From contig NC_133907.1 in assembly GCF_964199755.1 (NCBI RefSeq), positions 5,709,001-5,773,000 on the forward strand: 64,000 nucleotides of DNA, given 5' to 3'. The notes beneath the pieces are model-generated. The model did not search any database and was not told where the DNA came from. It saw only the letters and a program-made list of their open reading frames with translations. The stretch's first letter is position 1. Each line of letters begins with the position of its first letter. Below, in pieces: positions 1-12,159 of this stretch. This DNA is from Larus michahellis (taxonomy: Eukaryota > Chordata > Aves > Charadriiformes > Laridae). A program made the translations under genes and the position numbers.

Positions 1-435
1 TGGCTGTGATGGATTACACCCGTTGATGGGTCTTAGTTGTTAGCTGCTCTACTTCGTAGGTCATAGCAATTCTTCTTTTGCTGCTTTGTTTTTTGTTTTT
101 TCTTTTTTTTCTTTCTTCTGCCTTTTCTAATAATGCAAATGTAAAGCCCGGAGTCTGCTTGTTTATTCACCCCTGCTTTGGCAAAGCTTGCGCGGAGCTC
201 TGGCAGGAGTTTTGCCTGGTAGAAGGTTTCCCAAAGGAAGCACCAAAGACAAATCGAGGAAGAAAAGTAGATTTGCTTTGAAGAAAAGAGGGTCTATTTA
301 TTCTTTTCCCACGTCAGTGGGAAGTGATTTCCAGTCCCCAGCACTGGCTGCCTTCCAGCCGCGGCGCTGGGCTGTGCTTGCTGCTCTCGGGAGCCTGGCA
401 GCGCCGCTCACGCGCTTGTTCCCTCTCTGCTTCAG
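1..435 (+). other. Intron of the first BPIFB gene
   Basis: This stretch lies upstream of the first recognisable exon and ends in a good pyrimidine tract and AG acceptor at 434-435. It contains a T-rich run near 76-125. No coding exon of the BPI family was found in it on either strand. Confidence 0.55.
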
Positions 436-1382
436 ATCTCCGACTTGAAGCCACACTGCAGCAGTCTGCTGGCGGAAACCTTTCTGCCCCTTGTCAATGG
501 TAAGGTGATGCGGAGAGCTGTAGCATTGGGAGTGCTTTGATTGAGGAGGGGTGAGGGATACGTGTGCGTGGTTGAAAGCTGCAGCAGGAGAGATGGAGCC
601 ATTAAAGGTCTGCGGTCCCCATTTTGAGGCTGTAGTTAAAAAGTCCTAACGTTGCTCTTACACCATCCACTGTCTGTCCCCTGCAGGTGCTCTGGGCATC
701 GGGATCCCTCTGCCAAACGTGCTGGGCATTCCCTTAATAAAGGTGGATGTTCAGATATTCGCGGTAAGTGTCCAGAAAGGCTATTTTCTCCTGCCAAGGC
801 GGGTCACTGGGGCTGTTTCTAGCAGCTGCCTCCTGTAACAGGACCCTGCCAGTGACGGTTTAGTGTGCAAGAGCTGTAAAATCTTAAAATCTTTAAGCCT
901 TGAAAGGCCAGAAAGGGTTGCTCAGTCTGACCTCCTTCAGGTCAGAAAATGCTGCCCAAGTACTTCATGTCCACGAGTATCATCAAACCAGGCACGCAGT
1001 GAGTGATGTTGCTGGTTCCCCCGGCCAGGCTGCCTTTCCTTTCCGCAGAACTCCGTGAGAGCAGCTCTGATGTGGGTCCAGAGGGTCCGGAAAGCCCTTT
1101 TGAGTGTCACCATTCAAAGTGTTGTGTCTTGAATCGCACCAAATTCCAGCCCTGTGCATCCTGGAGATGTCCCAGAGGAGCTGGAATATTCTCTGACGCT
1201 TCCCAAAGTGTACCGTGCCCCCCTTATTACAAACGTAACGTGAGGTTTTTTTCCAAGAAGGTTTTCTGTCCTCTGTGTGTTGCTGACAAGCTGTTGTGAA
1301 CCGGCATCCCTTCAAGTTAGGAAATAACATGGATGTGTTGTTCCTTGCACTTCTTCAGGGCCTGCTGGTGATTCTTGTGTGA
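436..1382 (+). CDS. BPIFB2: 3' end of a long PLUNC gene, probably BPIFB2 (partial)
   Basis: These are the last three coding exons of a BPI-fold gene that begins upstream of the window: 436-499, 687-763 and 1359-1382, each with AG acceptors and GT donors in compatible phases. Their lengths of 64, 77 and 24 nt match the last three coding exons of BPIFB4 in this window exactly. The peptide includes LLAETFLPLVNGALGIGIPL, the family's C-terminal stretch leading into the Ile-Pro-Leu-Pro motif, and ends in the short hydrophobic tail GLLVILV before TGA. The product should be a secreted or lumenal two-domain lipid-binding protein. The BPIFB2 name rests on order: in mammals BPIFB2 lies directly before BPIFB6. 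Residue similarity alone does not exclude another long PLUNC. I could not place the preceding exon within bases 1-435. Confidence 0.75.
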
Positions 1383-1823
1383 GCCGGGGAGCGCAAGGCA
1401 TGGAGAGGTCTCTCTGGGCAGAGAAAGAGCAAGAAAGACCAGCGAAGACAGAGCACCGAGACCAGAATTATCTACTTTTCTTTTCTAAACTTGATTCAAG
1501 ATTCTTGATAACGTTTAAGACACTTTCAAGTTAATTGGCTCCTGTGAGTACTAAGATACTTGCATAAGCCAAAAACTGATAGGCAGCTCTGTGTACACAT
1601 ATTTATTTAGAGAAATTAGCATGATTTTGGGGTCACGGTTACGGCAGTTGGATGTGATGCTGCACTGGAATTGCTAAATTTCTTCTGAGAGAAAATTGTT
1701 CTTGATATAATGGAAAAGTGAACTTGTCGCGTGTGGCTTTCTAAGTAAATGTCACCATCCACGTTCAGAAGGGTATGGAGTGCTGAGCAGGACCTCAGGA
1801 TACGTTTGTCACTTAACTCTTTT

Positions 1824-1829
1824 AATAAA
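1824..1829 (+). terminator. Candidate polyadenylation signal of the first gene
   Basis: A consensus AATAAA about 440 bases after the stop codon at 1382. It is the first such hexamer downstream, which would give a 3' UTR of roughly 0.46 kb. Confidence 0.5.
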
Positions 1830-4800
1830 CATTCCTTTAGTGCTTGGAGCAGGGCTCTGGTTTCTGGTGCTTCTCAAGGAGAGGATCTGTCCTGCCTCCT
1901 GCTGTGGGATCTGGTTCCTTTGTGACAACTGATACTTTGGGTTTTGGTTCAAAAACTTCTTCCACTCAAACTTCCTGAGGAAAAAAATCCGCTTAGATAT
2001 TCAGTGGCTACTCCTGGCTAGGGTAGCCCACTGACCAAATGCTAGCCCACAAGCAGAAATCAGACTGAAATTGAATTTCCAAAGGTCACAAAGCATTTCC
2101 TAATAGAATCTGAAGAGAAAACCTCATTACTGGAGAATTGAGAAGTCTGGTAACATCGAGCACACCCATCTGCCTGCAGTAGTCCGTGTCTGGCTGATAC
2201 TAGCGTCAGTTGGTCTCGGTACGTCCCAGTGTCATGGTTTCAGCTGGGATGGAGTTAACTCCCTTGCTAGCAGCTGGGGTAGTGCTGTGTGTTGGATTTG
2301 GGGTGAAAAATGCTGTTGATAGTGCACTAATGGTTTTGGTTGTTGCTGAGCACTCAAGGCTTTTCTGCCCCTCCCTATTGCCCTGCCAGCGAGCAGGCGG
2401 GGGGACACGAGAAGGTGGGAGGGGGCACAGCTGGGACGACCGATCCCAACCCACCAAGGGGATATTCCGTGCCATATAGCGTCGTGCTCAGTGTATAAAG
2501 CTGGGGGAAGAAGAAGGAAGCGGGGCGGGGGGGACACATTCAGAGTGATGGCGTTTGTCTTCCCAAGTAACCGTTACATCCTATGGAGCCCTGCTGTCCC
2601 GGGGATGGCTGAACTCTGCCTGACGGCGGGAAGCAGGGAACGAATCCCTTGGTTTGCTTTGCTTGTGCGTGGCTCTTGCTCTACCTATTCAACTGTCTCT
2701 ATCTCAACCCATGAGTTTTTCCTCACTTTTACTCTTCTGATTCTCCCCCTCCTCACAACCGGAGGGGGAGCGAGCGGCTGCGTGGTTCTGGCTGCCAGCT
2801 GGGGTTAAACCACGACACCCAGGGAGAAGAATTCAGGCATTTTTGATTTCAGAAAAACAAGTGATTCCTGGTAAAAAAAAAAAACCAACAGATAAATCTG
2901 AGGTCTTAAATGGCCTCTCAAGCACCTGTTTTTCCCAGCACTAGATGTTATTACTGGTGTGTTATTTATTGCTAGTGTCCCCAAAGCAATTGGCAATATG
3001 TCACTGTTAAAGCATGGGTGATGCGCGGAAGAAGCCTGGCACTGATCAGATAAAGGACGGGGGCAATATCCTGTTCCACATTTCCGCCTAAAGGCAAGAA
3101 TAGTTCAATATCTGCCGGGCCGAAGACCTTGGTTATTGCATTGGTTCCCAGCATCACAGGGAGATGTTGCAGAGGAATCGCCAAACACAGCAGGGGACAT
3201 GCTGGACCCCTCGGCAGTCCCGGTTCATGCAAACTGCCCGTAGCTTCTCCCATGCTGGGCCAAATGGTGTTGTGCACCGTCATCGCGTGGGCTGGCACGG
3301 CTTGTGTCACTGCAGGGGGGTTTTGGGTAGGTTGAAGTACACGGTAGCACTGGAGATGCCGGTATGCCCACGGCGCTGTCAGAGCGGGGTTTGGGGGGCC
3401 CCGTTGCCCGGTGGGCAGGATGAGCAGCCCCTGCGGACCTGCGCTGGCAGCTGCTTTGTGCCGTCCCAGGGTTACCAGCTTGATGGGGCTTGGCTTCTCC
3501 ATCCACCCTTTTTGCCCGCAGGTTGGCATAACGGGCTTTGTTTGCACAAGGTTTTGTTCTGTTTCCTGAGCAAACACCTTTTGTACGGTGAGTAAAGTTT
3601 AGCAGGCTTTTTTTTGCACACTCTTTTGGCCAGCACTCCTGCGTGCATCCTGATTTGCTGGGGGGTGGAATTAATTTTTGCTGGCACACCAGAGAGTGAT
3701 CTGGGATGTGCCACTCTCCCAGGGGTCTGTTTGGCCCGAGAAGGAAAAGACAGTGGGAAGAGCGCAACTGGAGAGCTCGCTGTCTTACAGAGCCGGGACA
3801 GGGATTACACCAGCCCGGGATCGCAGAAAAGTGGCAAAAAATCTCCCACATCTGGAAACGGCTTTTCCTCCCGGTCTCTGTCATGTCGTTTATCACATGA
3901 GCTGAGCGGGAAGGAGCAGAGGGACTTTTTCAGAAGGCAAGGGCAGCATCTCCTTGGTGTAACTCGTTACTTCTGCAACTCATAAATCTAGTGCTCTGAG
4001 CTGCTGGTGGGTTTGGGAGTAAATCCAGAGCAGGAAACTGCAAGTCAGGATTCATAAGAACTGGGACTATCCTGTCCACAGTGGAAAAAACACTAAACAG
4101 TCATTTTCCAGTGTGCCGGCACCCCGACAGGCTGGAAAATCTTTTTATGGTTGAGCAGCGGGAGCGGGGAGTGAAGGGCTGGCTGCTCTGTCCCGGATGT
4201 GTGCGGGACTTTGGGATCCTCCAGCCTGAGGAATGCTCCAGGAATGTCCTGGTAAAGCTTCATCCCTCTGCTGCTCCCGGGGGGCTGGCAAAGGGTCTCA
4301 GTCTCTGTTTCTCCGGTGTTTGAACCATCTGGCTGTCACATCCCGCTCCAGCAAGGGAAGCTGTGCGTCCTGCGGGGCCCTGGGATACTGCCCAGGAAAA
4401 TGATGGATTCTGTTTATGCCAAAAAAACTAATACAAACACCTTGTTCCAACATTTCTTTTTCCAGGTGAATCCAAAGTGGCTGCTGGGGGTGGCACTGGC
4501 CGACTCCTGCGGATGCGACTCTGTTGGGGGGGGGCCTCAGTAAATCGGGCGACAGGAGGGAGCGGCAGAAGGACCCCAGTTCTCCCACAGAAGCCGGTTC
4601 TGCCCCTGAGCCTGCGGCCGGTCCCAGGTAGGACGTGTGGGGCTGGCAGTCGGGGGGTGCAGCTCCCGTGACCCCAACCCTTCGCTGGAGACGCAGAGCC
4701 ACGCAGCAAAGCCTAAAGCCAGAACACCCACTGCTGAATAAATTCCTCTTTTTACTACTTTAGCTTATTCCTTTTGGGAAACTGGTTTAAGATATATTAG

Positions 4801-5878
4801 TCAAAGAATAATGGTTGCAGCTCTACCAGGAAACTTTTATTAGGAGCAGTTCCCACTATTGCCAACTTTGGGCATTAAAATCATTAGTCAGGTCCCCAAG
4901 CTGGGTATACAAACCTTCAGGGTTTTTTACTCCTTATAATAAATCAAACGGGCTTGTTTTGTTTGCTTTCCTATTTCTGAGCCTCTGAAATATGAGGTTT
5001 TGAAGCGCTATTCGGCAGCTCCAGGGGCTAGAAATGATGTGTGTGGCTGTTGCGAGTGAAAGCAGATGTATGCGTTAATTAACGTGGTTGCAGAGCTTCC
5101 GTGAGAGCAGAGCGGGCAGCGGTGAGGGTGGCTGCTCCTCCTGGGCATGGGCGCAGCGATGCGCCCGCCCTGTCCGCGGGCAGGTGCCAACAGCACCCAG
5201 CCATGGAGCAACTCCGGGTGCCTTTAGGAGCTCCGGTACCAACCCACCCTTCCGTTTTGGACCCTCACGTCTGTTGTGGGGTTTTTCCCCTCCCCCCGCC
5301 CTCACCTTTAGTTTACTGAACAACCTCCCGAGCGTGGAGGCGTGTTGGGTCCGTAGGAAAGAGCGTTCCAATATTGACAAACGCGGCGGGCGCGCGCCCG
5401 GCCAGCACGTAGCACCGTCCGTACCCGCGCGGTCGCGTTTCCTTCAGCATTCGCTCTGGGATGAGCTTTGTCGGCAGTATAGTTTTGAAACTATAACTGC
5501 CCGCAAGTCTAAAATTAGAAACTATTGTGCAGACTGGGTTGGGTTGTGTCCCCCTCCCCTCCCGCCCCCCCCTTTCTGACCCACGGAAAACCACCAGCTG
5601 TAACGTTCCCATAGTAACAGGAGAAATAGAGGAAAAGCAGATGAAAGATCTCTCGTTGGTAGGGGCCGTGTTGTTCTGCAGCTGAGAGGCGTAGGGCTGC
5701 CCTTCATCCTCATAAATTAGTGGAATTTTCGTGCTCCCTTAATTAAATGTAAAGTCTGGACATCTGTACCGGTGCTAGTTCTTAGCAAGACAGAATTCAT
5801 CTGTCTTTAGGTACAAATTGTTGAGGGCGGGGGGGAAGTCAATAGTCACACCAGAAAATGCAGGATGAAAGAGAAAAG
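1830..5878. other. Intergenic stretch between BPIFB2 and TENP (convergent 3' ends)
   Basis: No gene was found here. The stretch separates two genes whose 3' ends face each other. It holds one solo LTR (2230-2817) and a small CpG-dense patch near 5381-5440. The open frames seen in it are short, overlap on both strands and show no BPI-fold signature or splice logic. Confidence 0.6.
2230..2817 (+). mobile_element. Solo LTR of an endogenous retrovirus, ERVL-like
   Basis: A 588-bp element starting TGTC and ending GACA, with imperfect inverted termini. It is flanked on both sides by the same 5-bp duplication CCCAG (2225-2229 and 2818-2822). A TATA-type box near 2495 gives the + orientation. The terminal sequence resembles LTRs common in bird genomes, and a 5-bp target duplication is typical of class III (ERVL) elements. 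No internal retroviral region is present, so it is a solo LTR left by recombination. The intact duplication argues against great age, but no divergence can be computed here. Confidence 0.85.
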
Positions 5879-5884
5879 TTTAAT
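5879..5884 (-). terminator. Candidate polyadenylation signal of TENP
   Basis: ATTAAA read on the minus strand, about 240 bases beyond the TENP stop codon. It is the common one-base variant of the hexamer. No AATAAA was seen closer to the stop. Confidence 0.4.
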
Positions 5885-6120
5885 TAAAGTACGGAACATG
5901 GTCACAATCCATCCTCTTTGTGCAACAAAAATACCAAGAGCAGGACTGGAAGAGAAAGGCGCTAGTGCAATGCCATTGTTATCCTAAATCCGAGAAAGCG
6001 TTGGTTTAGTAAGGCAAGGAAGAAGAATATTTTCAACATTTCAAGCAGCGACAAAACACGGAGCGTGATTTAAGAGTCAACAGAACAATTTTGCCACTGG
6101 TTTACTCCGGGCACCAGCCT

Positions 6121-9100
6121 TCAGCTCATGGCGGTCTGCTCTCCGGGCCTCACCTGAAGCTTGAGGTTGCAGGGGACCAAGACGTAGTCCTAAGGAAGGG
6201 GAGGAGGGAGGGATGAGCAAGGTCCCCGTGCGGCTCACGTCAGCCTGCTCGGGGCTCTCCGCAGGCCAACGGCCCCTCCAACACAGCTATTGCTCGTGTC
6301 AGTGGGGCTAGAGGGGAACGATGCCTATTTAAAGCGATGAAACTTGGTCTGTGGGTTCACGGGGCGAGAGGAGCAGGCTCTGATTTATTCTGGAGCCAGG
6401 AGGTAAGCGTTGCTTCCAGGTTCCCTTTAAATCAAACACAGCAGGGGGCAATTTAAATATCATATTTCTTACCTTGTGAATCACGACGTTGACGTCAGTG
6501 TAGGTAAAGCTGGAGATGTGGGGCAGGAATATGCCTTCGCTCAGGACCACTAGGAAAGGAAAAAAAAAAAAAAAAGAGGGAAAGTTGCCAGCTGGGTGCT
6601 GCCTTCGTCCTCCTCGGGCATCCAGCGCGGCAGCACCGCTGCAAAACTCCCAGCTCCTCACCGTTCATCTGAGCTGGTACCTCCACGCGGATTGTGGGCA
6701 AAAATAACTCCTCCAGCAAGGCAGCCTGCCAAAGGGAAAGCTGCGGTCAGCTCGGTCACGGCGTGACTCTAAAGCAGGAGGAGAGGGGCAGGGACCAGCA
6801 AGAAGGGGGGTCCTGATGCTCATTGTACCTCTGCTAATCCCCCCCAGACCCGCCTCTCCCTTCTGCAGGGGGCAGCGAGTGCCCAAAGGAAGTATTTCCC
6901 TGCTGATAACCGCTGCCCGGGGCGGTTTAGGGCGATCTAAGCTGGCTGGTGCAGCTGAGGGTGACGGGGCTGTTAGAGGACGGTGCTGAGGCAGGGGCTG
7001 TCACAGCAGCGTGGTGAGAGGAGGGGACGCGGCTGCGCTCGGCCACTTGGGGGATGCGTGGCTGGGGGCACCTACCGGCACGGGACCCACGTCGGAGGCA
7101 GCCAGGCTGAGCTCAACCTCCCTGGAAAACAAAGAGTGGCACAGGAGCTGCTTGTAATACGCTGTAATAAACCATGACTTTCATGTTCCCCCAAACACCA
7201 TGGCTGAGGCCAGGGGCAGCGAATTTAGTGCCTGGGCACGTCTGAGCAGGCGGCTGGAGCCTGACTTTCCCCCCGGGTACAGCAGCAAGGGCTTGAGGAC
7301 GTTTTGACCCCCAGGATTAGAACTGAACAGCCTTCGTGGTGCCCCGCTGAAGCGGGCAGACTGCGCTGGGGTGTGGGGTGCTGCGGGGCCAGGGTCTGGA
7401 GTGATGGGCAGCCGCAGGTGCCACTGGGGCCGGGCACACCGGAGCCCCCCAGCCGCAGGCTGTGTTTGCAGATGGAGCGGTCGAGCGTGTGCGTTCCCCG
7501 GCAGCGGTGCCGGCGGTGTGGCAGGAACAGGCAGAGGCAGACGGTGTTGGTGTGTGTCAGTCGCCCACCAACGCCTGTGCTGAACGCGGTGGGTGGAAGG
7601 GTGCAATTTCTACTTCTCTCTCTCTAACCATGTTACTGGAGCGTCACCATTTCCCTTGGGACAGAGCTACCTCTGCAGTGCCCAAACTACAAAAGCTAAG
7701 AAATTCCCCGGATCGCTTTGCCCCTCCTTTCCCTGCTATGACTGGGACACGTCCCCTTGGAGGGCTCGAAGCGTGGCTGGGTTCATTACTCTATCCCTGC
7801 TGCAGAGATCATCATCCTCGTGTCGGTGACGCTAAGGAGGAGTCCTGCAGTCATGTCCTGCAAGGGGAAAAGAGAGGCCAGGCTCAGAGTGAGCGAACGG
7901 TCCCGCTTCACCTTTGAATAGTGGGATGCGATGAACCCCTCTGTGTGCCGCCACCTGCGACGTCCTCATGCCCTGCGCTACGCAACAGAGACAAGCACTG
8001 CTCGGGACTGTGAGGGCTGCGGCAGGTAAAGGCTAAACCGGACCCAGGCAATGGCTGCAATTGGGCCGGGTCTTGGAGCAAAGGGCATTGCCCGTGTGTC
8101 GCTCAGGCACGCTGGCAGGGCACGCTGGGCACGCTGGCAGGGCAACTCACCACATTCACGCTCAGGAAGTTCTGGAAAGCCGGCGATCCCGCCCCGACGT
8201 GGGCGGTGAGGAAGAGCTTCAGGGCTGCCTTGCCTTCCTCCAGCACCACCCGAGGCGTGCTCCTGAACACGGCTTGCAGCGTCACCGGTAGGTCCTCCTG
8301 GAAGAGGGAGCCCATCTGCCGAGGGAGGGGGGGGTTATTTCTGGGCACGGCAGCCATCCCCTGCGCCCCCATGGTGGTGGGCAGGCGGCCGAGGGGCACT
8401 GCCAGAGCTGGGGCCGTGCCTCTCGGAGTGACAGCAATGGCAACGAACCTGAGTAATCTTCTGGGCCATGGTGGCGGTGGTCAGCGGGCTCTGAAAGACA
8501 AAGCACAGCTTGTGACTCTGCTGCCTGGGGCTGCTGCCCTGGGGCTTGTGTCCGGCATGACCATGCAGACCCTGCGGTGACTACTGTGCTGTGCGTGGAT
8601 ACATGCAGGAGCAGCATTCTGGTTACTAATGTTGTGTTAGACCAGAGATGTTTTGGGGGGCCCAGGGGTGAGGGGCTGTGACTCCCACAGGTGCTCAGAG
8701 ACACAGTCCCACACTACGCAGGGTACATGGCTCCTCCAAGCCATTCGTGGGGCAGGGCTGTTCCTACAAATGTGTATTTTCTACCCCTCGCTTGCTCTAC
8801 TCACCGGGATGGTCATGTTGAAGGCTCCAGCCATTTCCAGGGCGAAGAAGAGGCTGGTGTAGAAGTGCTCAGAGAAAGCCAGGGTGAGGTGGGAAGGGCT
8901 GGAAGTTGCCGGCTCGGGCATGCTGAATGGCACGGGGCTGACTGGTAGGGGGATTGCCATCCCCACCACCTGGAAAGTCGTCTGCAGGCACACAGGCAAG
9001 GAGAAAAGGAGTTTGAGGTGTGCTCGGAGCACGTAGCGCTGGGAGGAAGTGGCTCTCCCAAAGCCTGGAGCTGGGCTGAGAGTGCTGGAAAGCGAGGACT

Positions 9101-11449
9101 TACTTGCAAGGATATGGTGATTCCCTGCTCGGAGAACATGGGTGCAGCCAGGGGCAGGTACTGGACCTGGCAGCTCGGCGTGACGGGGAACTGAGCTGCA
9201 AACCGAGCAGAGGGATGCTCAGAAAGAGGAGGAGAGCGGTGGCGGCAGGTGGGGGCTGGGAAGCGCCTGGGTTTCTCAAGTAAAGGGACAGGGAAGGAGA
9301 GCCGGGTGGAGGGAGCGGGTCCCTGGGGAGATGATGGCGGTGAAGCCACTGCAGATGAGTTTCTGCTGCAGGGTGGGATCCTGTCCCATCTCGTGACTTG
9401 TTCCAAAATGAGCCCTGAAGCCCTTAGTCCACAATGACACTGAAAACCAAATGCTCACCTGTCAGAGACATCAGCTGTTCATTTGGCAAAAGCAGCAATT
9501 TGGAGACTTCTAGGCAAATCTGTGGAATAAAGAGCAACAGGAGAGGTGGTAGATGAACATGGGGGTCCGCTGGCATCGGGCGTCCCCATTGGCTGGCCAC
9601 GCGGCAGCCAGGAGACAGGGGATGGCAGCGTTCGGTGACCCGTGTGTGGGGCTGTGGGGGGAGACCTGGCAAAGCACCAGGTTGACTTAAAGTGCTCTAA
9701 TTCTTACAGAACCGTACCACTTTGTCGTCTCCTGTCTCACGCCTTCACAAACTTTATCTTACCTTATCGACGTTAATGTCCTTCTCCACATCGGAACTAG
9801 AGGACTTGCTGGATGAAAACAACAGAATGGAAGAAGTTAGGCAACAACCAGCTCAGCCGAGGGTAGGCGAGCATCTTTTATCTGACCCAAAAGGCATCCA
9901 GAGACAGTATTACCATTACTTTATATCATCTATTAAGCTATGATTACAATTCAGAATCTGAAAGCACTGAAGAATTGCCGATGGCCTTGCATTAAAAATG
10001 TTCCTGCTCTACACTACTTTAAAAGGTCTGCTCCCTTATGAGTGCACGAAATTCTCTTAAAACGGGGGAAACCGACCCTGCAAGCAGAAGAAAATTCTTC
10101 CTATGAAGATAAAGGTTTTGTGTTAATCTTTGCAAGCTTGTAGTAAGCACATCTTAGTCATATCACCTTCCTGCCTAGAAACGCTTGTGCCTCCGTTCCC
10201 TCTTTTCCCCTGTTACCCAGATCCCATAACAAGGAAAACCGCAGGGTCGACCTTTCCATCTCCTCGGTGCTCTGCATCTCCTCCATGCTGGTTTTGCAGG
10301 CAGAGGTCACCATCTCCAGGTTCCCTTCGGGGTTCATTTCCACGTGGAGGTCCGACAGGATGGACAACCTCATCACCTTGGTGGTCGAGCTGTGCCAGGG
10401 AAGGAGATGTGGATGCCGGAGCGCGGGGGCTGCTCCCGGTCCCGTCCGCTCCGGCCCCCCCCCGGCTCCCGCAGGTGGATGGCGGGTGCTGGATGCGGCC
10501 CTGTCACTCCAGCTGGGAGCTTGGGGTGCTTCCAGCCCCAGGACTCACGGGGCGGGTGTGATGCCGAGGTCCACATCGATGCTCAGCCGCAGCCCGGCGT
10601 CAGGGATGAGCGTCAGAGTCAGCTCGGCAACTGTGACTGAGGTAACTTGGTTCCTGCTGGAGCAGAAATGAAGGTGTCAGGAGAGGAGCACAGACTGATG
10701 TGCAGCCCCTGGCTGTGCTTACAGTGGGCAAACCCCCCAAAATCCATGAGATCTGCACGGATAAATCAGTGCCCCGAGGGTGGCACTGGGGCTGCCACCC
10801 ATAGACCCCAAAGGAGGAGCCAGGACCTTGTTTTCACACCGCTTTGGCAAACAGCCGTGTCAGTCTCTAGGATTTTTGCCCTTGCTGGAAAAATGCCTTT
10901 TGTGACGATATTCAAAGCGCTCCAGCTAAATACCAGTGTGAACCAGTGGTAAGGTAGCAAAGCCTGGGCAAGGCAGAGCCACGGACTCACCTGCTGGGCT
11001 TTGGGGAGACGTGAATCAGGTCTGGGACTGTCGAGGCCATTAGGTCCTGCCTGAGGATTGTCTCTGCGTGTGGCTTTGAAACTTCAGCAACTGTGAAACA
11101 GGGCAGATATTTTATGAGACCCTCAGGAGCTTGCGGTCTGAGGCACAGAGATGGAGAGACTGAAATCCACCCAGGTGACACACGTCCCCCTGTTACAACC
11201 TATAGAAAGGGGATGGTGAAAGTGAGCTGATTGATTGGCACAAGTTTCTGGTGCCAGTTTGGTATTTCACCACCGGACCGAAAGCCGCTGCTGCCTCCCC
11301 TCCCTGCTGGCGGCGTGGGACATACGGGGTCCGGACTTACAGTAGCTCAGTCCTGACGGGGTGAGGATGCCTCCGCAGTCGGGTGACCTGGTGGCATGAG
11401 CAGGGACCAGGAGGCTCAGGAGGATGCTCAGGGTGCGGAGCTTGGCCAT
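6121..11449 (-). CDS. TENP: TENP / ovoglobulin G2, BPI-fold protein
   Basis: A two-domain BPI-fold protein of the egg white and oviduct, known in chicken as ovoglobulin G2 and reported to be antibacterial. Coding exons on the minus strand, in order: 11449-11341, 11090-10991, 10653-10549, 10389-10252, 9808-9763, 9519-9459, 9195-9104, 8981-8805, 8490-8449, 8315-8151, 7857-7790, 7121-7076, 6725-6662, 6549-6473, 6189-6121. They sum to 1359 nt, or 452 aa, with every phase consistent. The signal peptide is residues 1-19 or so, followed by SPDCGGILTPSGLSY, close to the chicken mature start as I recall it. The conserved N-domain disulfide would join C136 (TSAC) and C168 (IC). Segments such as LPNEQLMSLT and SFTYTDVNVV also match chicken TENP from memory. 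The acceptor at 11458-11460 shows that exon 2 starts 8 bases before the ATG, so the leader lies in an upstream exon. TENP is the only gene in the cluster on this strand. Confidence 0.93.
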
Positions 11450-12076
11450 GCCGGCACCTGGAGGAAGAGGAAAAGGGCACCCGCAGCAGCCCGGTCAGAG
11501 CAGCACAACACCGGCCCAGCCACCAAGGCAGGGAGCCATCCTTGGGAGCCATGGATCTGTTCCCAGGTCGGGTTTGTGGTCCTGAGCTTGTCAGCATTTG
11601 TGCGATAACAACGCATAGTTCTCATGTAGTGCCTGAGGATTTAAAATCCCTAACAGAAGGCTCAGGCTTGAAGGCCCCCTGCAAGTACGTGAGCTAGAGT
11701 GGTGCTTGCAGCAATGCCGTGGCTGCTGAAAAGCACGTAATGGCCTACAACTGGTGTAAAAATAGCAAATACGCAGGAGCTGCAATTAGTTGAGGAACAA
11801 ATGGAAGTTATGGAGGAGGCTAAAATCAAATAAAAAGGTGAAAATGTTACCTACCTCTCTGAAAAGCACTTAGGAATTGTTTATAATGTTTGTAATGCTC
11901 TTACAATATCAAGAGAACAAGTAATTCAGAAAATTGACCCTGCAGAAAATATACATATTTCTATCAGTCTTTGCAGAAAGTGGGTGTCTGACCAGAACTG
12001 GCCCTTACAGAGACATCCTAAACTAAGTACGAGCAATGCCTATATCAATCTATTCAGTTTGCAAATGCATCTTTAC

Positions 12077-12125
12077 CTTTCCCAGCCAGTCTTCCCATTC
12101 TTCTAACTCAGTCCGCGTCTTGCCG
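12077..12125 (-). other. Possible non-coding first exon of TENP
   Basis: TENP's ATG exon begins at a splice acceptor, so a leader exon must lie upstream. The best candidate ends in AAG followed by a GTAAAG donor (12076-12071) and starts about 30 bases after a TATA box at 12159-12151. The upstream edge is an estimate. Confidence 0.4.
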
Positions 12126-12150
12126 TGGCCACACCAAGGATTTGTGCTGG

Positions 12151-12159
12151 CTTTATATA
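12151..12159 (-). promoter_or_regulatory. TATA box, candidate TENP promoter
   Basis: TATATAAAG on the minus strand, correctly spaced before the proposed leader exon. A strong TATA box fits a tissue-restricted, hormone-driven oviduct gene. That last point is inference. Confidence 0.45.

Noticed and set aside
3129-3896. Overlapping open frames of up to 223 codons on both strands near 3-4 kb
   Set aside because: They lie between two convergent 3' ends and have no family motif or regulatory context.
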